DNA from: Lachnoclostridium sp.
GTDB taxonomy: Bacteria; Bacillota_A; Clostridia; Lachnospirales; Lachnospiraceae
Assembly: GCA_015057755.1 (NCBI GenBank)
Contig: SVDR01000080.1
Span: 1 to 8,717, forward strand
Direction of reading: 5' to 3'
DNA: 8,717 nt
Shown here: positions 5,359 through 8,717 of the stretch, one piece after another
How the letters are laid out: each line of letters opens with the position of its first letter
Numbering within the stretch: the stretch's first letter is position 1
Program-made: the position numbers and the translations under genes
The notes under the pieces: model-generated
Database searches by the model: none
The model's input: only the letters and a program-made list of their open reading frames with translations
Told to the model about the DNA's origin: nothing

Positions 5359-6167
5359 AGCGAAGAAACTCTGAGACCGCCGCGTCCGCAGCCGATCTGG
5401 ATATCCGGTTTGGCTGCGCCGTGAAAGTCGGAGCCGCCGGTAATAACGAGGTTGTTTTTTTTAGCAATGGTACGAAGCTTTCCGCTTTCGTACTGGTTGT
5501 TGGAAGAGTGATAGCATTCAACACCAAACAGACCAAGATTTTTTAAGAGCGAGATCATTTCCTCTGTTTCTTTCCAGCCGAACTTATACTGGAACGGATG
5601 AGCGAGAATTGCGACACCGCCGGCATGATTGATGGCAGTGATGGATTCCTCCGGAGTAATGATCTCTCTTTTTCGGTAGTAGGGGCAATCGGGATTCAGG
5701 TATTTTTTGAATGCCTGATCCACAGTCTTTACATAACCTTTATTCAGAAGTGCACGTGCAAAATGAGCTCTTGTGATCACGGTTCTTGGATTTCCGCACG
5801 TCAAATCCTCCATTGTCAGATCGAAACCATCGCGGCGGAATGAGTCAAGCATACTTTCATTTCGAGCAGAACGCTTTCTGGCATTCGTTGAGAGGAAATC
5901 CAAAAGTTCAGGATTATTATGATCAATGAATAGACCGAGAATATGGATTTCTTTTTCTTTATAGATACAGGATAATTCCACGCCGGGAACGACAATCAGA
6001 TCCAAAGGACCGGATGCCTCAAGCGCTTCGTCGATTCCGGAAACGGTATCATGGTCTGTCAGAGCGATTGCAGCCAAATCAGCATCTTTGGCAAGTGCGA
6101 CCACTTCACTGGGAGAACAGGAACCGTCGGAGGCGGTAGAATGTACATGAAGATCGATCAGTTTCAT
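5319..6167 (-). CDS. PHP-domain metal-dependent phosphoesterase (TrpH/YciV, RNase AM-like)
   Basis: A 282-residue PHP-fold hydrolase. Metal-binding residues are all visible: HVH (His7, His9), Asp14, TDHD (Asp38, His39, Asp40), Glu64 in PGVELS, His75, His135, LAHP (His190), His220 and GSDFHG (Asp247, His249). The layout and length match the TrpH/YciV group. Members are 3',5'-nucleoside bisphosphate phosphatases or 5'-3' exonucleases that trim RNA ends; which activity this one has cannot be told from sequence. It is cytoplasmic, with no signal peptide. AAGAGGA six bases before the ATG at 6167 sets the start. It is divergent from the VanW gene across a shared promoter region. Its last 13 codons and TAG (5319-5321) run through the 3' end of the convergent peptidase gene, and no terminator stem separates them. 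Confidence 0.92.
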   Translation of the reverse strand: MKLIDLHVHSTASDGSCSPSEVVALAKDADLAAIALTDHDTVSGIDEALEASGPLDLIVVPGVELSCIYKEKEIHILGLFIDHNNPELLDFLSTNARKRSARNESMLDSFRRDGFDLTMEDLTCGNPRTVITRAHFARALLNKGYVKTVDQAFKKYLNPDCPYYRKREIITPEESITAINHAGGVAILAHPFQYKFGWKETEEMISLLKNLGLFGVECYHSSNNQYESGKLRTIAKKNNLVITGGSDFHGAAKPDIQIGCGRGGLRVSSLYLDDLKSAMSRR

Positions 6168-6209
6168 AAAATGTCCTCTTTTCTGCAGGAAAAAGGCGCC
6201 TGCAAAACA

Positions 6210-6238
6210 ATTGTAACATATTTAACAGGAATGGAAAA
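6210..6238 (-). promoter_or_regulatory. Promoter candidate for the PHP gene
   Basis: On the minus strand TACAAT (6215-6210) is preceded by TGT (extended -10). The -35 position 17 bases upstream reads TTTTCC, which is poor. The leader to the ATG at 6167 is about 35 bases and holds a small stem, TGCAGG (6184-6189 on plus) with CCTGCA (6199-6204). Confidence 0.4.
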
Positions 6239-6258
6239 GAAATTTAAGAAATATGTTA
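6214..6258. promoter_or_regulatory. Spaced 10-bp inverted repeat between divergent promoters
   Basis: TAACATATTT (6214-6223) and AAATATGTTA (6249-6258) are perfect complements 25 bases apart. The left arm touches the PHP -10 box and the right arm ends one base before the VanW -35. A second pair, AATGGAA (6230-6236) with TTCCATT (6259-6265), is interleaved. This could be a joint operator, or chance in AT-rich DNA. Confidence 0.35.
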
Positions 6259-6286
6259 TTCCATTTTCCACTATTTGTGCTATACT
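6259..6286 (+). promoter_or_regulatory. Promoter of the VanW-family gene
   Basis: TATACT (6281-6286) with a TGC extension, and TTCCAT (6259-6264) as a weak -35 at 16 bases. The start near 6293 leaves a leader of about 90 bases. Confidence 0.55.
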
Positions 6287-6347
6287 ATGTTCGAGTGCCC
6301 ACAATATGATGGTATTTGTTGAGGACATGGCTAGATGAATGATTGAT

Positions 6348-6365
6348 TCCTGCATGGTGGCAGGA
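6348..6365 (+). other. Small hairpin in the VanW gene leader
   Basis: TCCTGC (6348-6353) and GCAGGA (6360-6365) form a perfect six-base stem with loop ATGGTG, ending five bases before the ribosome site AAAGGGTGAG (6371-6380). It may affect translation or mRNA stability; there is no T-run, so it is not a terminator. Confidence 0.35.
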
Positions 6366-6385
6366 TGATTAAAGGGTGAGATAAT

Positions 6386-8359
6386 ATGAGTGAAACAACC
6401 AGAAACAGAACCGGGCAGAGTCGCGGCAGTTCATCAAGGTCTGCAAGTGCGGCCAGAAACGGAAGTGCTACTCGCTCCGGCAATGTAAGCCGCTCTGCAG
6501 GAACAGGGCGTGCTGCAGGACAGAGAACGGGAAGTTCTACATCAAGAAGTACTCAGGGAACGTCAAGACAACGGAATGCAGAACGTGTTGCGGCAGTACA
6601 GAGCGCGAGAAGTATGAACTCAGGAGCAGGTTCTGCGAGACGAAGTACTGCAACAAACAGGAGACGCAGACGCCGTCGACAGGGACCGGATTTTGCGAAG
6701 ATCCTGCTTATTCTGATCGGTATTGTGATTTTGATCCTTTGTGTTGCAGTCGGTCTGAAGGGATGTTCGAAAGACGGAGATGAATCGATTGCAGCGGAGA
6801 CGACTCTGGAACCGGAAACTGAGCTTAATGCAGAGATTACGGTCAATGGCATTTCTGTCAATGGAATGACAAAGTCGGAAGCAAAAGAGAAACTGCTGAA
6901 AGAAATCGACTGGGGTATGCGAGTAAGCTTCAATGGCGAGACGAAAGAGATTGCAAATCTGATGGAAACTAAGCTGGATGAGGTTCTGGATGAAGCATTC
7001 GATAAAGCGGAAGCGGGCGAATATACAGTAAAAACAGACGGATTGGAAGAACTGGCAAAGCAGCAGGCTGATATCGTTGCTGACGGCTGGGATATTCAGC
7101 CAAAGAATGGTTCTATTGATTCTTATGATAAAAACAGCGGAGAATTTGTATTTGCAGGTGCAGAAAATGGTAAGCTGATCGAACGTGAGAAGCTGACTGC
7201 AGATATTCTTGCTGCTGTCAATAAGGGTGATTATAAAGCCAATATCACTGCAACAGCAACAGAAGTAGAACCAGAGATCACTGAGGCAGAAGCAAGAGCA
7301 AGCTTTAAACGCTTAGGCACTTATACAACGACGACAACTTCTAACAAAGACCGTAACGAAAACGTTCGTCTTGCTGCGGCGGCTATCAATGGTATGATCA
7401 TTCAGCCGGGCCATGAGTTTTCCTTTAACCTAACAACCGGAAACCGTACGGCTGAAAAAGGATACAGGCCGGCAGGCGCATATGTAAACGGCGTTCTGGT
7501 TGAGGAGCCGGGCGGCGGCGTATGTCAGGTGTCTTCTACACTTTATAACGCAGTCGTTTTCTCTGGCTTAAAGACAACCGAGCGTCATGCACACAGTTAT
7601 GAACCGTCTTATGTAACACCTGGCGAAGATGCAATGGTAAGTTACGACGGACACAGCGGACCGGATATGAAGTTTGTCAATAATTCCAAGACAGCTGTTG
7701 GTATTAAGACCAGCTTTTCCAATCAGAAACTGACCGTTTCCATTTACGGCAATCCGATTCTGGAAGAGGGCGTAACACTTTCCATGTCTTCTTCAAAAGT
7801 GAAAGAGCTGGATCCGCCGGCTCCGGTGTATGAGGAAGATCCAACGCTGGAACCGGGAGTAGAGGTTCAGTCAAAGGCTCCAACAATGGGCAGTCGCTGG
7901 GTGACGAATCTGGTTACTAAGAAAGACGGTGTTGTGATTGAAGACAAAGTGCTCCATAATAGTACCTACAAAGGAAAATCCGCGACAATCAAGAGAAATA
8001 CATCCGGTACGGTAGCATCTTCGGAAGGAGTAACCCTTGAGGGAGAGAGCAGTATCGACGCTGCAAATCCGTCCGGTGACGCAGTGGAATCTTCCGGCAA
8101 TGTGACAAATCCGGGAGTAGGACCGGGAAATGTATCCGGTCCGGATACACAGCCGACCAAGCCGCAGACGGAGGCACCGGGAAATATGATCGAGCCGTCG
8201 GTAGAGCCGACAAGAGAAACTCCGTTCTACCCGCAGAGCCCGGCAGATATGACAACAAGTCCTGCTGACCAGGGCGGTCCGGGAGGAGTTGGCGGTCCGG
8301 GAGCTGCAGTGACCAATGCAGATCCGTCCAATATGGGACTGATCGCGCCGATCGGATAG
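6386..8359 (+). CDS. Membrane-anchored VanW-family protein with peptidoglycan-binding-like and G5-like regions
   Basis: A 657-residue envelope protein. Residues 1-100 are a cytoplasmic, low-complexity Arg/Ser/Gly/Thr tail ending in RRRRRRR (92-98). Residues 105-124 are one membrane span, leaving the rest outside. About 147-300 resembles the putative peptidoglycan-binding region (YoaR type) common before VanW, with INVGISVNGM-like and GKLIEREKL segments. The VanW domain spans about 311-456: FSFNLTTGNRTAEKGYRPAG (345-364) and the hallmark PGGGVCQVSSTLYNAV (375-390). Residues 475-540 (LEPGVEVQSKAPTMGSRWV and following) look G5-like. The tail from about 541 is Pro/Gly/Ser/Thr-rich, like a wall-spanning spacer. 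VanW proteins occur in some vancomycin-resistance clusters, but function is unsettled, and no van genes are near, so this is not evidence of resistance. ATG at 6386 is preceded by AAAGGGTGAG. It is a single-gene unit with its own promoter and terminator. Confidence 0.9.
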   Translation: MSETTRNRTGQSRGSSSRSASAARNGSATRSGNVSRSAGTGRAAGQRTGSSTSRSTQGTSRQRNAERVAAVQSARSMNSGAGSARRSTATNRRRRRRRQGPDFAKILLILIGIVILILCVAVGLKGCSKDGDESIAAETTLEPETELNAEITVNGISVNGMTKSEAKEKLLKEIDWGMRVSFNGETKEIANLMETKLDEVLDEAFDKAEAGEYTVKTDGLEELAKQQADIVADGWDIQPKNGSIDSYDKNSGEFVFAGAENGKLIEREKLTADILAAVNKGDYKANITATATEVEPEITEAEARASFKRLGTYTTTTTSNKDRNENVRLAAAAINGMIIQPGHEFSFNLTTGNRTAEKGYRPAGAYVNGVLVEEPGGGVCQVSSTLYNAVVFSGLKTTERHAHSYEPSYVTPGEDAMVSYDGHSGPDMKFVNNSKTAVGIKTSFSNQKLTVSIYGNPILEEGVTLSMSSSKVKELDPPAPVYEEDPTLEPGVEVQSKAPTMGSRWVTNLVTKKDGVVIEDKVLHNSTYKGKSATIKRNTSGTVASSEGVTLEGESSIDAANPSGDAVESSGNVTNPGVGPGNVSGPDTQPTKPQTEAPGNMIEPSVEPTRETPFYPQSPADMTTSPADQGGPGGVGGPGAAVTNADPSNMGLIAPIG

Positions 8360-8394
8360 TGGATAATACAATATGAATCAATGAAAGATCATAA

Positions 8395-8431
8395 AAGGGA
8401 TTCCATAATATGGAATCCCTTGCTTTATTTT
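8395..8431 (+). terminator. Intrinsic terminator of the VanW gene
   Basis: AAGGGATTCCAT (8395-8406) and ATGGAATCCCTT (8410-8421) form a perfect 12-base stem with a three-base loop, followed by GCTTTATTTT (8422-8431). It lies 35 bases after the stop at 8359. Confidence 0.85.
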
Positions 8432-8493
8432 ACAAGGCGAATCCCAATGAATGGTATTGTTTATAATTTTGTAACGAAATATTGTGTTTTGCA

Positions 8494-8522
8494 TTTGCAT
8501 TTTGCAAAGAACTTGCTATAAT
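8494..8522 (+). promoter_or_regulatory. Strong sigma-A promoter of the pyruvate:ferredoxin oxidoreductase gene
   Basis: TTTGCA (8494-8499), 17 bases, then a perfect TATAAT (8517-8522) with TGC extension. The -35 lies in a run of TTTGCA/TTTTGCA repeats (8488-8508), and TTTGC (8494-8498) with GCAAA (8504-8508) forms a small dyad over it that a regulator could use. The start should be near 8529, leaving an 80-base leader. Confidence 0.75.
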
Positions 8523-8534
8523 AGGGTATAGGTA

Positions 8535-8717
<183 letters not shown>

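Noticed and set aside
6301..6338. Upstream mini-ORF (MMVFVEDMAR) in the VanW leader
   Set aside because: No ribosome site ahead of its ATG, and it ends about 50 bases before the gene with no coupling.
6386..8359. Vancomycin resistance locus
   Set aside because: VanW-domain proteins are common in Clostridia without resistance. No vanH, ligase, vanX or VanRS-type genes are in the window.
7871..8381. Overlapping minus-strand frames of 166 and 130 codons
   Set aside because: Both lie opposite the low-complexity C-terminal part of the VanW gene. The composition is biased and there is no plausible start signal.

Overview
The window looks like a chromosomal segment of an anaerobic, spore-forming Clostridia, most likely Lachnospiraceae. 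This is inferred from strong AGGAGG-type ribosome sites, TATAAT-like promoters (several with an extended TGn), a small high-cysteine protein of a type I associate with Lachnospiraceae, a VanW envelope protein, and the start of a pyruvate:ferredoxin oxidoreductase gene. I see no CRISPR array, tRNA, rRNA, integrase or transposase.

Layout. Bases 1-633 carry no convincing gene. They hold two long, unrelated, nested imperfect palindromes (1-176 and 242-518), then a promoter with a dyad over its start region. Next is a secreted 299-residue protein (634-1533) that looks like a YkuD L,D-transpeptidase with its catalytic residues lost. A stem usable from both sides (1537-1585) separates it from a convergent minus-strand pair of small related proteins (1592-2331). 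Divergent from that pair is a gene of about 40 codons (2449-2574) with its own terminator, which meets a convergent gene for a cysteine/glycine-rich 75-residue protein (2619-2846). Both minus-strand units have upstream sequences resembling sporulation sigma-E promoters.

From 2936 to 5358 two housekeeping-type genes run on the plus strand: an AlaX-type alanyl-tRNA editing hydrolase (2997-4160) and a P1-family (DmpA/BapA-like) aminopeptidase (4297-5358). The second is preceded by an 18-codon reading frame that ends in a TAATG overlap with the peptidase start. The peptidase gene overlaps the 3' end of a convergent PHP-domain phosphoesterase gene by 40 bases. A divergent promoter region with a spaced 10-bp inverted repeat (6168-6385) then leads to a 657-residue membrane-anchored VanW protein (6386-8359) with a strong terminator. 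The window ends in the first 36 codons of pyruvate:ferredoxin oxidoreductase (8610 on), behind a strong promoter and a hairpin-rich leader.

How the genes relate. This is mostly a run of independent one- or two-gene units. Two themes recur: the cell envelope (degenerate YkuD protein, VanW protein) and possibly sporulation (high-cysteine protein and the small paralog pair). The editing hydrolase and peptidase deal with mischarged tRNA and small peptides. I do not see one large undescribed system. The most unusual items are the two palindromes, the inactivated YkuD domain, the coupled leader ORF, and the sigma-E-like promoters on unknown small genes.
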